Shown here one piece after another: positions 46,374 through 56,437 of a DNA stretch of 64,000 bases. The notes below the pieces were generated by a model that worked only from the letters and a program-made list of their open reading frames with translations, ran no database searches and had not been told where the DNA came from. The stretch lies in assembly GCA_001931905.2 (NCBI GenBank), contig MSJI02000117.1, forward strand, positions 1-64,000, written 5' to 3'. This stretch comes from Cladosporium sp. IMV 00045. Taxonomy: Eukaryota > Ascomycota > Dothideomycetes > Cladosporiales > Cladosporiaceae. Made by a program: the position numbers and the translations under genes. Position 1 is the first letter of the stretch. Every line of letters starts with the position of its first letter.

Positions 46374-47010
46374 GCTTAAAAGGGAAAGATGTGCTCAACA
46401 ATGCGTGTACCCGGTGAACAAGAAATAACGAGAGCATGAAACGGATACCACCGGGCGAGATTGGTAAGAAGTGCTGGGTTACAAAGAGAAGTACATCATG
46501 TGAGATTCGAACGCGAGCAGAGTCGCACATGACCGACCTACCTCTTCTTCCATAAGGAGTCCATTGGGAGCCATGGCAAACCGTTGCTTCCGTGTGTAGG
46601 TCTGCTGGGTGCCGCACCTACCGAGTGAGCACTCGAGTTGACGTCCGGACGCCGCGGACGTGGGTGAAGGATTGAAGTCGTTCGAGTCCAAGTGGATAAT
46701 CGGCCTTGTTTTAAACCCGCATTTGGCAGCCCTGCGAGGTCGTGCCAAGGTCAATAGCCCTATAGCCTTACGCCTTGTGGACACCTCCACTAACGGTCTT
46801 ATGGGAGATTTGGATGTGACGATGCTAGATCGCTGGCGGGAAATCGGAAGTGATTGGCAGGCGTGGTCGTGATGTTGTCGAATTTCGACTCCGCGGAACG
46901 AGGTCGGAGAATGCTGTTGCGTCTATCGATAGCCATCGTTGGCGAGCGATGCCAACACAATATATTTCAATGGCCCATAGTGAGCAGTATCAGAAGACCG
47001 TACTCGTGGC

Positions 47011-47550
47011 ATGTGAAGGAATATGCAAAAGTGCCGGTGCAGGGAGCACTTTCGTGAACATCCCGCGGACGAAGATCAGGGATTGGTGAAATCCTTCCCG
47101 TCCTCCGAGGGATTCCTCAGTGAAAACAGGCCACGCCAAGAATTGGTCTTATCGTTAATACAGTCATGCTGTCATAATTGGAAGCATCGCGGGAAAATAC
47201 TCCTCGAGCCTGGAGAAGATCTCTGGGTGGGCGAGACAGCAACGTGGATGAGACGGCCGAAACGGCCAGATGGCTGGAAAATCCAAATTTGCTGCATTGG
47301 CCTTCAAAATCAAAACGGGCTTTTTGTCTATTACAGTGTGTATATGCACATCTAGAGGCTGATCTAAGTCGTCCTTTCAATGGGTGGCTGAAGAAGTCGA
47401 TTTGCGCTAGTCGAATAGAAAGCAATTGTCTTGCAGACACTGGACTACCCGTAATGGATCAAGTTTTTGCAATATGAGTAAATCCCGGATGACATGTAAA
47501 ACGACGCGAAGATACAAAGGCAAGTCTCTATACAGCAAACATACTAACAC
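47011..47550. other. Right flank of the duplicated segment, no gene seen
   Basis: First unique sequence after copy 2; 3' side of the secreted-protein gene. Confidence 0.5.
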
Positions 47551-48528
47551 CTACTCCTCATTCGCAGCAATAGTAGCAAACCCACCAGCCTCCAACTCGC
47601 TCAAAATCTGCGTCCCCACCACACTTCCCTCAGCGCCGAAGAAAATCGCCGCGACGGCTTGCACGCCCCGAATGGGCTCGTAGAGGTACTGCTTGCTCAG
47701 CATCTCCTCGCCGTTTCTGTCATGCGTCTCCTCATTGCCGTTGAAAGTCATGTCCGTCTCGTAGGAGCCAACGACCCTGGTGCCGGAGACGCGACCGTTG
47801 TTGTCCAAGTCTTGCTCGATGATGTCGCCGTTCTGCTCCAACACGCGGTTCGTGTGCGCGTTGCCCGAGAAGTCGTTGATGGAGAAGAGGATGTTGTTTT
47901 CGATTTCGAAGGAGCGCTTGATCGCCAGGCTGCTGGCTTCGGAGGTGGAGTTGGAGCCGGAACCCGAGCTGGCGCCAGAGCTGGATTCTGAGCTCGAGTC
48001 GTCGCCGCCTAGAACGCCGCCGACGGCATCGGTGGTTTCGTCGACGATGTCGCCGATGCCTTGGCCTAGAGTCGCGATTATGGGGTTCAGGTCGAGCGAG
48101 GATAGGACGTCATCGACCATCTCGACGACGTTTTCCAGGCGAGCTTCGAGCAGGACTCTGGCCTTGACATCTTGGATCAGCAGCTGAACGCGGTCAACAG
48201 AGAGGTCGACGCCGGCGTTGAACTGAAGGAGTTCGAGAACTTGCAAGTCAAGGTTGACCTTGGCAGTCAGGTTCTCGACTTCGATGTTGATTTCTTCGAC
48301 AGACACGGAAGCGTTCAGAAACACATCAGGCTCGGAGTAAGTGCGGTTGCTGTTGGTGTTTGCGGTGGCGTAGCCTGCTGAGTCTCCGTCGCATTCGATC
48401 GTGAGGTTGTAGCCGACGTAGCCATCACCTTCTGACCCCGTGGATGTGGCATCTGTGGTTTGCGCGTTGACTGAAGAAGTGAGCGTTGCGGCGAACGCCA
48501 GCAGGCAGTTGAGAGCGAGCGACAACAT
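47551..48528 (-). CDS. Secreted protein with amphipathic repeat-like domain, paralogue A
   Basis: Single exon, 325 aa, with signal peptide MLSLALNCLLAFAATLTSSVNA. A Thr/Ser-rich segment is followed by a regular domain of alternating hydrophobic residues (ASVSVEEINIEVENLTAKVN, LQVLELLQFNAGVDLSVDRVQLLIQDVKARVLLEARLENVVEMVD) and SLDLNPIIATL. A Ser/Gly linker and an Asn/Asp-rich C-terminal domain (SGNAHTNRVLEQNGDIIEQ, YLYEPIRGVQAVAAIFFG) complete it. The central domain is clearly homologous to the divergently transcribed gene at 49,181. I know the pattern only as a conserved fungal hypothetical. The alternating pattern suggests long beta strands or amphipathic helices on a cell-wall or secreted scaffold. 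Confidence 0.8.
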   Translation of the reverse strand: MLSLALNCLLAFAATLTSSVNAQTTDATSTGSEGDGYVGYNLTIECDGDSAGYATANTNSNRTYSEPDVFLNASVSVEEINIEVENLTAKVNLDLQVLELLQFNAGVDLSVDRVQLLIQDVKARVLLEARLENVVEMVDDVLSSLDLNPIIATLGQGIGDIVDETTDAVGGVLGGDDSSSESSSGASSGSGSNSTSEASSLAIKRSFEIENNILFSINDFSGNAHTNRVLEQNGDIIEQDLDNNGRVSGTRVVGSYETDMTFNGNEETHDRNGEEMLSKQYLYEPIRGVQAVAAIFFGAEGSVVGTQILSELEAGGFATIAANEE

Positions 48529-49180
48529 GGTGTGTGGACGGGGATGGACTCAGAGCTTCGAAGGGAAGATAGTAGAGACGAAACCCAACAAAAAGAAGCG
48601 CTGCTGCTCAAAAACCTAAGCACACGGCAGTTGTTCTCGATCGAGCAGCACACCTTGGTACATGTCTAGCTCTAGAACCAAGATGTGGATGACCGTCGAG
48701 CACGGCGAATACGATGGTCCAGGTCAACCATGTCAGAGCCGTAATTGTCACGCCACGTTCTGCAGCACATGTCACTAATCTCCTGCCTTATGACAGGATA
48801 TCAATAAGCCAAGCGCGGTGAAGAAGCTGGTATAGTCGTTAGTGAAACGTGGTGGCGCATCTTACTAAATTTCCATGCATTTAGTGCGTTTCATTGGTCG
48901 AACGGCGTGCTCCCCCCGCGTTAGCAATCAAGGCAATCAAGGAACTTCTTCTGCACAGGCCGATTTGCGGATGCCTTTTCGATATACCGATGTGAGGAAC
49001 GGCGTCCGTGACATGCTAGGAAGCTAGGATGGTGGATGATGGTGTGGGTGTTGCAGAAAGCCAGACCAGACTTTCGATCGAGAGTGGATTTGCTTTGCGT
49101 CTTTACAACTCCCACCACTTTCTCTTCTTTCGTTCCTCGCAGTTTGAAACCGACAATTCTTTGCTTGCGCTGCAAGAACA
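48529..49180. promoter_or_regulatory. Divergent intergenic region of the paralogue pair
   Basis: The 652-bp head-to-head spacer between paralogues A and B could allow shared control. No specific binding site is claimed. Confidence 0.4.
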
Positions 49181-50070
49181 ATGGCTCTCCGCGCAATGGC
49201 ACGCCTCTGCGTACTCCTCGCAATCGCGCTCCTTTCGGCCATCCACGTTTCTGCGCAAACCGCAGCATCTTCACCAACAACCTTGACAGCTCCACGAACA
49301 TCTTCAACTACCGGTACCAACTCAACCAGCACTCGTTCGCGTTCAAGTGCCGCTACCCAAGGCGCGCCGCCAGATGTCTACCTCAATGTTCCGGAGCTCC
49401 ACGTCGGCCGCATCGAATTGACCGTGGACGATCTGCAAGCCGACATCAATCTCAATGCGAAGGTTGCCAATCTCGTCCAGGTGAATGCTGGTGTGCAGGT
49501 TGGCATTAAAAAGGTCAACATCACCATTGCTGAGGTGGACGCGCAAGCGGAATTGGTCGTGCGATTGGGTATGATTTTGGAGAAATCCGTACATTCAGTT
49601 CTGTGCTAATGAGCTTCAAAGGCCATCTCGTCGATATTGTGGGTCGCGTTTTCGATTCTCTCGATTTGAACCCGCTTCTAATCGACACAATCAATAACGT
49701 GACGGATCTCGCGGGTGAGGTTATCGGCGATGTTGTCGGGGCGGTCGACGGACTGCTTGGCTCCATCACCCAAGGTGGCAGGACTCTGAACTTCATTGTG
49801 GATAACCTGGGCAATATTGTGCAGGAAGTCGATGGTGTTAGCGAAATCGTTGGAGATTTCACCAGGAACATGACCGAGACCGGCGTGACGAAGGATCTTG
49901 GAAAGGGCCTGACTCAGAAGGAATATTCGTACTCGCCTCTGAGCTCACTGGTGGATATTGTGTTCAATTCTGCTGGACAGGTAGTGCAGGCGGTTGTGCA
50001 GAAAAAGAATGGTGGTGGTAGTGGTAGTGGCTCAGGCGGCTCGTCCAACTCGAATTCTTCTGCTAGATAG
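49181..50070 (+). CDS. Secreted protein with amphipathic repeat-like domain, paralogue B
   Basis: Exons 49181-49568 and 49622-50070 (278 aa). A 53-nt intron (GTATGA..TTCAAAG) joins VVRLG to HLVDIVGRVF. Signal peptide (ARLCVLLAIALLSAIHVSA), Thr/Ser-rich linker, then the same core as paralogue A: PDVYLNVPELHVGRIELTV, LQADINLNAKVANLVQVNAG, VNITIAEVDAQAELVVRLG and SLDLNPLLIDTI. The C-terminal part (LNFIVDNLGNIVQEVDG, KEYSYSPLSSLVDIVFNSAG) also parallels A. It ends in a Gly/Ser/Asn low-complexity tail. Secretion is likely; function unknown. Confidence 0.8.
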
Positions 50071-50342
50071 TCAAATGTCGATAGGGTACTTTCATGCTTT
50101 TATCAGTTCCAGTACGCCTTCTCTGTCAATGTTCAATTCAAGTCTGAACCTTCAGTTGATGATGACAAGTCGCCTCAAGAGTCACCACAACCTGGCAATG
50201 ACGGTCAGATGGGTTGCCGCCGACCGTGGTCAGAACGTGTTGACGCAAAAGTAAAGGCCATGAAAGCCAGACTTAATTGCGGAATTTCAAAAGTCCCTGG
50301 CACATTTCAAGGCCGAAGCCAGAGTCAGGCGTCGACTCTACC

Positions 50343-51110
50343 TCAACGCTCTGCGTCGTAGACGTCCAGCCAGTCTTTCAAGTCGTCCAGGCCTTGGAAA
50401 TCGTTCTCTGGGTCAGATACGAGCCGACCTCCCCATTTCTCGGCACCCACACCCTTCAGAAGCTCCTCCCCAAAAGGTATACACGCGTCGAAGTCTACGA
50501 TCACAGGGTGGCCATCCGAATCGAGACAAACGTTCTGGGGCCCAATGTCGTTGTGCGCTAGGCCAAGCCTGTGTAAGTGTTTGACTGCTGATATGACACC
50601 GGCGAAAATGTCCTCCCGTTGCTTTTCCGAGAGGGGCAGCGTATGATCTTGCAGATTACCTTCGTATCGCTTGAGACAAAGCTGCGTAATGCGGTCCTCT
50701 TTGACAACGCAGCCGAGATACTCGACCAGATTGGGATGAGGATGATGGCGTAGCTTCTCAAGCGCAGTCGCTTCATTCAGTAAACAGTCGGCGATGAATG
50801 TGCGTCCCGGCTTGCTGTCCTCGTACATGAAGAAAGGTGCTTTCAGATAGTGTTCCTCGGGACTCGGTGACGTTGCTCGGAGGAATCCTTCAGGACACCG
50901 AGGGTTGATATTTTCCAACGGCACAGGTTGGATCATATCCAAGAGGTCTACGTAGTCGACATCGTCCAAGGCTTGCTCGCTTCTGGCTGCATATGGCTTG
51001 CCGTCGACGAAAGCAGTGATGGACGTGTACTTGAAGGCGTGACCACTAGCCTCGTCTCCAAAGATCTCCTGCAGATAGAAGCGTGACCCATCGGGCGTTT
51101 CGTACTCCAT
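50343..51110 (-). CDS. Atypical protein kinase-like protein
   Basis: 255 aa from the ATG at 51110 (MEYETPDGSRFY). The C-terminal half is kinase-like: NEATALEKLRHHPHPNLVEYLGCVV (alpha-C Glu and beta-4), RITQLCLKRYEGNLQDH hinge, VISAVKHLHRLGLAHNDIGPQNV as catalytic loop and VIVDFDACIPFGE as metal loop. HRD is HND and DFG is DFD; the catalytic Asp and Asn are kept but the Arg is lost. The Gly-rich loop is not recognisable and the C-lobe stops soon after the activation segment, so the domain is short. Such small kinases are common in filamentous fungi, often near accessory genes. Activity is uncertain. Confidence 0.7.
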   Translation of the reverse strand: MEYETPDGSRFYLQEIFGDEASGHAFKYTSITAFVDGKPYAARSEQALDDVDYVDLLDMIQPVPLENINPRCPEGFLRATSPSPEEHYLKAPFFMYEDSKPGRTFIADCLLNEATALEKLRHHPHPNLVEYLGCVVKEDRITQLCLKRYEGNLQDHTLPLSEKQREDIFAGVISAVKHLHRLGLAHNDIGPQNVCLDSDGHPVIVDFDACIPFGEELLKGVGAEKWGGRLVSDPENDFQGLDDLKDWLDVYDAER

Positions 51111-51470
51111 TCTGGGCAGATGCGCTTGAAGTAGCCTTGCCACGTACCCCAGTACTTTTTGAATGCCGGATTGTCTTGTCTTGCAACGTAGGCTGCACGC
51201 GTGGTCCTCGCTTAAGTTGTTTTCACGTGCTGTTGAAGACGTATGCGCTGATTGTGCAACTGACGTTGGCGTTTATCTTTTCCGTCTGTCTGCCTGGTTA
51301 GGATCAGTTTGCCTTGTTGCACGCGATGTGTCACAATCGCCGAGAGAGAGCGGTCTTGTGCATATCCGGTATCGAAGGCAACGATCCCTGCAGCGCTATG
51401 CGCGCTAATGGCCGTGTGGGGCGGCCCTGGTATCTTCCTCTCCATGCTGTACTCGAGTGTCTTGCGACAT

Positions 51471-51490
51471 CTCTCTCTCTCTCTCTCTCT
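51471..51490. repeat. (CT)10 microsatellite
   Basis: Ten CT units in a pyrimidine-rich stretch upstream of the gene at 51,735. Confidence 0.9.
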
Positions 51491-51734
51491 TTCTTTCTCT
51501 CTTGCGTTCTGCATCGTCCACGCATGCCCCTTTGACGCGTCCTTTTGCCGCCCATTTCCCTGTCTCCCGCAATTGAGTGTACCTGTAGTATTTCTAACCA
51601 GCATCTTTTTCTTTTCCAGCTTTTCCCAGCACTTCCACTCTTCAAGCGACCGACCGCGCCTACGAACCGCTTTGTTTTCCGTGTAATGACATGCTGAAGA
51701 GGCTGGCCATTGGTGGCAGCTGCAACAGCCGCCG

Positions 51735-54381
51735 ATGGCGGCTCTGCACCGCGATCGAGGAGCAGGAGGATCAGGATACCATACCATCAGTAGAGAAAGT
51801 CAACAATCTCAACTCCCCAATGGCGCATGTAACTTCCGCGACTTGAGTTGCGGTGCTCGCGCACCTGTATGCGGCTGCAAGCGATTCTGGTTGAATGACA
51901 GCAGTCTGGGACGTCCAGATCACCTGAAGGACTTCTGTTTCTGCGGACACCATGCCTGCTTTCACCACTGGGCAGGCCAGCAGCCCAAAGAACCTGTGCA
52001 ACCCGCCGTGAGCGCCCTTCGAGAACAGGCGGTGAATCGATCGCGCAGTCGAAACACCCCAGAAGGATACTATGCGGTGCATCAGGCGGGTGCTGGAGCT
52101 TCACCGAAAACACCTACGGGTCTGGGTATACGGCCGGACGTGCGGTCGCATTCACGGTCTATCAATACTCGCGTGTGGGAGGCTTTAAACGGTTTTGCGC
52201 GCAACCAAGACGATGGAACTGCTTCTTGTACGAGTTCAAAGTTGCCTTCGACCGCGGTGGCGAGCATCAACGGCGATGCCGTCCCACCCCCTCCACCGCG
52301 ATCCATGGGACCTCCTCTGAATATCCCGTCCATGTCACTCGCTCGAGCTGGACTCGACGAATACTTGGGCAGTGCCACCGAAGTTGCAACACCGAGTGTA
52401 GAGGGAACACCTGACCTACACCCCTTTGGCCCTGATATCAGACCACGATTCTCAACGGCGCCGCTTCCTACGACGGAGCCTGCAGGTCAGCCCATAGGAC
52501 AGCCCACGGCCTCCACCACCACCACCACCTCCCCAACCGCAGCTGCAGCAACAAAATGATACGGCATCTATCACGCAACAAGCTCTGTCTCGTGATATGG
52601 AGAACATCCTCCAGAGCTATGGGCGCCGACTGGACGTCTTGGAATCGATGTCCTTCTCGCATGTTGCGGTTGAGGAGGTGCACGACAAATTCGAGCACTG
52701 CGATGTCCGATTACTGGATCTTGAGCAATGGCGCAGCGAGCTCGACCAGGAGCGGACACGTGAGCGCGAGCTAGCTGATCAACAGATGGATTCTCCCAAG
52801 GCATCCAGCAGTAAACGACGCCGGCTTCTCCCTAATGAGACTACCTCGTTTTCGTCGGATGGTTCCTTCGACAATGAGGCGGCTCTTCATACAGAGGCCG
52901 CAGTGCTGGCAACGGTGGCTACGAACCTGGAACTTGAGCCCCGTTTCGAGGCTCTTGAATCACGCGTGCTGGAACTCGAGAATGAGGCAATGCCCTCTTA
53001 CTCACGACCGTGGGAGGTACAAGTCGTCCTACTACCATGGGGAAGTGACCTCAGAGGCATCTGGTTTACGACGAGCGAAGCCACGCAGCATTCACAGCGC
53101 TCATCAATACGAGAAACCGAGGAATGGACAGGGCCACAACCCGCGCCCAAAATCTCGTTTCAGTCGTCCGCATCTACTGCCTGGACGACTGAATCAATCG
53201 AAGCCTGGGCTGAGGATGCGCAAGAATGGCTTTCACCCAAGGCTTGCGGGCCGTCTGGCACTGTGTATCAACGCCTTGCCAGTCGCGGCCTGATTCGGAA
53301 TCTCACGTTCACCGGATCAACATCCAAACATATCCTGGACACTATCTCGGACGCTTTCCGCGGGGTCTTGCCCTCAGGCCCACCATCAGAATCTGAACTC
53401 CTCGAAAGCTATCAAGGCTTACGCGAAGCATTCTTGCCGTTACGAAAGGTGCGCAAGTCCACGCGCCTTAGATTCTTGACTCCGGCGGAAATGATCACAT
53501 CGGCCTCTTGGACAGCAGAGCTGCTTGAATCAAGCGCGGTCATGAAGACGAATGGCCAGCGACGCCTTTACATCACCACTCCACACGCATACCTACAAAG
53601 CGGACATCATGACTGGACATGGAAGTCTTTGTATCAACTACCAGCTCGAAACTCTCGTGGAGAAGTTCGACCGAATCTCGTCAAGAAAGGCGTTGCAATC
53701 GAGGCCTGTTGGTCGTACAACGACAAGCTGGACTACGTTCCCAGTCTTCATTCCTCTTTCGGCTCTCATACCTCTCGCAAGTCCCACCGGGAGTCTGAGG
53801 AGCAGCAGGACATACCACAACAGCAGCCAATGTCACCCCTATCAGATGCCCGACCGCTCCGCCAGCGAACAGTCTCTCTTCCGAGCTCAGAGATCGCGAC
53901 GGTCGCTCTGAAACGGCGTGCAGCATCGTTCGAAACAGCAGACACAGCACCTCCATCCTCCGACCCTGTCGATGTCGCAACCATAAAACGACCACGCCTC
54001 ACCACCTCGCCAGAAGCCGAACGAAGAGGCGTCGGCTTCACACCACGCCTTTCACGCGAACCCCCCTCACCCTTCCCCTCCGACGCCCACATGGTCGACT
54101 CGCGCAGCCAAGGCGCCACGAGCAGCTCTCGCGCCATGCCGCGAGGCACCACGCCTTTCGCCTACGCCACGCCGCACAGCAACTCACACTTCGTCACTAT
54201 GGCCGATCTGATGAGTTGCGGTGATGGCGATACGGAGCTTGGAACGGACATCGCAGGCGACCAGGCGGATGAGGAATGGCAGGGCGTCGGTGATGCCATG
54301 GATGCTGAGGATGACAGTGGAGATCAGGATGAGAGTATGAGGGTGACAGCGACGAGGAAGAAGACGATGCCAGCGCGATAG
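51735..54381 (+). CDS. Conserved hypothetical protein, Cys-rich N-terminus and coiled coil
   Basis: Two open frames appear to be one gene. The first (51735-52559) carries a Cys/His cluster (CNFRDLSCGARAPVCGCKRF, HLKDFCFCGHHACFHHW), resembling a small zinc-binding module, then a Ser/Pro-rich region. The second frame is already open before its first ATG (52597), reading PQLQQQNDTASITQQALSRDM. It continues through a predicted coiled coil (ILQSYGRRLDVLE..LLDLEQWRSELDQERTRERE), a conserved-looking region with repeated Trp (SWTAELLES, HHDWTWKSLYQLP), KRPRL-type basic patches and an acidic C-terminus. An intron near 52,398-52,548 probably links them, but the obvious GTCAGC/CGCAG pair is out of phase, so the junction is unresolved. 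Basic patches suggest a nuclear protein; no family recognised. Confidence 0.6.
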
Positions 54382-54983
54382 ACGACGTAGAAGCCGACGA
54401 AGAGGAGGGATTGACGATTTACGAAAATGACTTTTGATTTCTTTTGCGGGTGGGATGTGTTGAGAAGAAAGAGCACGAGCGATGGCGTTTTGGGTTGCAA
54501 CTTTTTGGACAAATGGATATGGTTTCACTGTCACACTTCCACTCCTATTTTATTCCTATGATGTCTGATCTTGAGGGACTTCTGTATAACTGTGTAGAAT
54601 GTGCTGATCTTCTCTCTGGGATTTTTTGAAAGGGCAAGAAACTGGCATGGACACCGGTATTAGATATTGCAGATTACATAGCATATAGGCATCTCCAATC
54701 AACAAATTTACCAATGAAAAAGAACTCCAACGTCCGGTAAACGGGACCGCCAAAGAATCTCCCAAAGCCAGATCACCTTCCCGAGAGCTCGCCAGTAATA
54801 TCAAAACCAAGTAAAGGCCAATCAATCACCGTCCATCAAGACATATAAGGAAAAAATCTCTCCACTGCAGCCGAAACAAATGACAAGAAAATCCCACGTC
54901 CGAAAACAAAAGCAAACTCCAAAATCGTCAAGTCAGATCACGCCTTCATCCAAGCTCACAAGCAAATCAGTCCCCCTCAAACC
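54382..54983. other. Intergenic between convergent genes, no gene seen
   Basis: 3' regions of the coiled-coil protein gene and the 54,984 gene. Confidence 0.5.
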
Positions 54984-55810
54984 TCAGCAAACCTTATGCA
55001 CAACCACCCAAACCGGAGGCAGCGCATCACCCCTCTTGCCCGTCCAGCCCATACTAGCAAGCGAACCGCCGGCTTTGTCGCCATCGTACTCGATCGTGGT
55101 GCCCTGCGATCGCAAAGTCAGCATTATGATATACCCAGGAAGATAAATTCAAGCAAGCAAAACAAACCTTCGACCAAACCCCATTCCCCCTCTCAACAAC
55201 CTCCGTGATCGCCCACCCCTTCGCCTCATCGCCCCTCTTGCTGATCACGTTCTCAATCACCATGGCCGGCGTGAAGGCCGTGGAGACGGTGAAGATTTTG
55301 AAATCCCTGTCGATGCCACCAAAATGTCAGCAAAACCGCCAGCAACAAACACCGCACACCGAGGAAATTCGAGGGGGGGGAGCAAGAAACGTACATGGTC
55401 TTCCCCTTATACTTCTCCTCCCAGACGCGCGAGGACTTGTTGAAAATGTGCAGTTTCGTGTGCTCTGCGGGAAACATGTAATTCGTGCCCGAGCGGAGCT
55501 TGGGCGGGGCGTTGGCGCTTTCCTTCTCGTGGGCTTCCGAAGCAGGGGCTGGTGGTGGAGCGGTCTTCTCTTTCTTCGACGAAGAAGAGGATGAGGACTT
55601 CTTCGAAGCCGCAGTAGCCGCCACGGCGGGCGGCGGTGCTGCCGCCGCGTAGGCGAATTGGTAGGCCGGGTGGGTCGGTGGGTAGATGTAGTATTGCTGG
55701 TTGTAGTAGGCCATGGGAAAGATGGGGGGTGGGAGGGGGATTTCGAGTTCTGAGTAGGGGCCGGGGATGTAGCCGGGGCCTGCGCGCCAGGTGCAGGGGG
55801 CTGGGTCCAT
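54984..55810 (-). CDS. Conserved hypothetical protein, Pro/Tyr-rich N-terminus
   Basis: Exons 55810-55395, 55306-55168 and 55103-54984 (224 aa); all three join in phase (GKTM-DFKIFTVSTAFTPAMVIENV and GVWSK-GTTIEYDGDKAGG). The first 70 residues are Pro/Tyr/Ala-rich (MAYYNQQYYIYPPTHPAYQF), then a Ser/Lys run (SSSSSSSKKEK). The compact C-terminal domain of about 125 residues reads NYMFPAEHTKLHIFNKS and continues to MGWTGKRGDALPPVWVVVHK. I do not recognise the domain. The splice pattern and even composition point to a real single-copy gene. MAYYNQQ at 55712 is an alternative start. Confidence 0.75.
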
Positions 55811-56437
55811 GGACTTTTGGGCTGATATTGTTGGTGGGTTTCTTGCGTGGGGCGGAGAGGGTTGTTATATGGTTGTTGGTTTGGTGGTATTGTTGGTGTC
55901 GGTTGGTGTTTGACAAGCTCTTATAGCTGAATTTTGTGGGTTTGTACAAGACAGGACACTTGGGCGAATTTGTGTTGGGAAGAAGAGGAAGTGTGGATGT
56001 TGGTGCAAACGAGGCATTCTTAACTGCAGTCATCGAGGGCCAGCAAACGATCTTCGGTCAAGTGCCATTCTATTCTGGAAGGCTGGAGGCCAGCAGTGAC
56101 CGATGTTCCAGATTGTTCAGGATGCGCTGGCGAAGGGACGTGGTGGCAATCGAAGGGTTAGAGTCTATTATGTGCGAGAATGCCTTTGGGCGGTCATGTC
56201 AGAAGAGTTTGCTTTGTTCGACTTTCGGCGAGGTGTGTTGTTGTGAGTTGTCGTGGTTAGCAAATACTCCAGTGGTTGACCAAGGTAGCAGTTGGATGCT
56301 GAGTTCCTACATGTAAGAAGTAAGACATGAACACCTGACAAGTGCGTGACGGAATGTTAAATCTGGAACATCAAGGCAGCAGCATTATTCATCTTTTGAA
56401 GATCTCATTTCGTACACTTCATCCAGACTTAACAAAC
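55811..56437. other. Intergenic, no gene seen
   Basis: Promoter of the 54,984 gene and 3' flank of the CPSF100 gene. Pyrimidine/purine-biased near 55,850. Confidence 0.5.

Larger units (their letters stand above)
34738..47010. repeat. Copy 2 of the 12-16-kb duplicated segment (copy 1 at 18,609-34,717)
   Basis: Gene order, strand and exon structure are collinear between the copies from the regulator to upstream of GT32. The copies differ by the ~720-bp regulator deletion and the 3.3/0.34-kb swapped block. Similarity ends at 47,010, the position matching the last base of copy 1 before the gap (both end ..CGTACTCGTGGC). Confidence 0.95.

Noticed and set aside
54324..54534. Small hydrophobic minus-strand frame near 54.4 kb
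   Set aside because: Antisense to the 3' end of a well-supported gene; no independent evidence.
55253..55394. Extension of the 55.8-kb gene's first exon to a stop at 55,253
   Set aside because: The extension is low-quality sequence, while a GTACGT..TCGACAG intron gives a continuous conserved-looking C-terminal domain.
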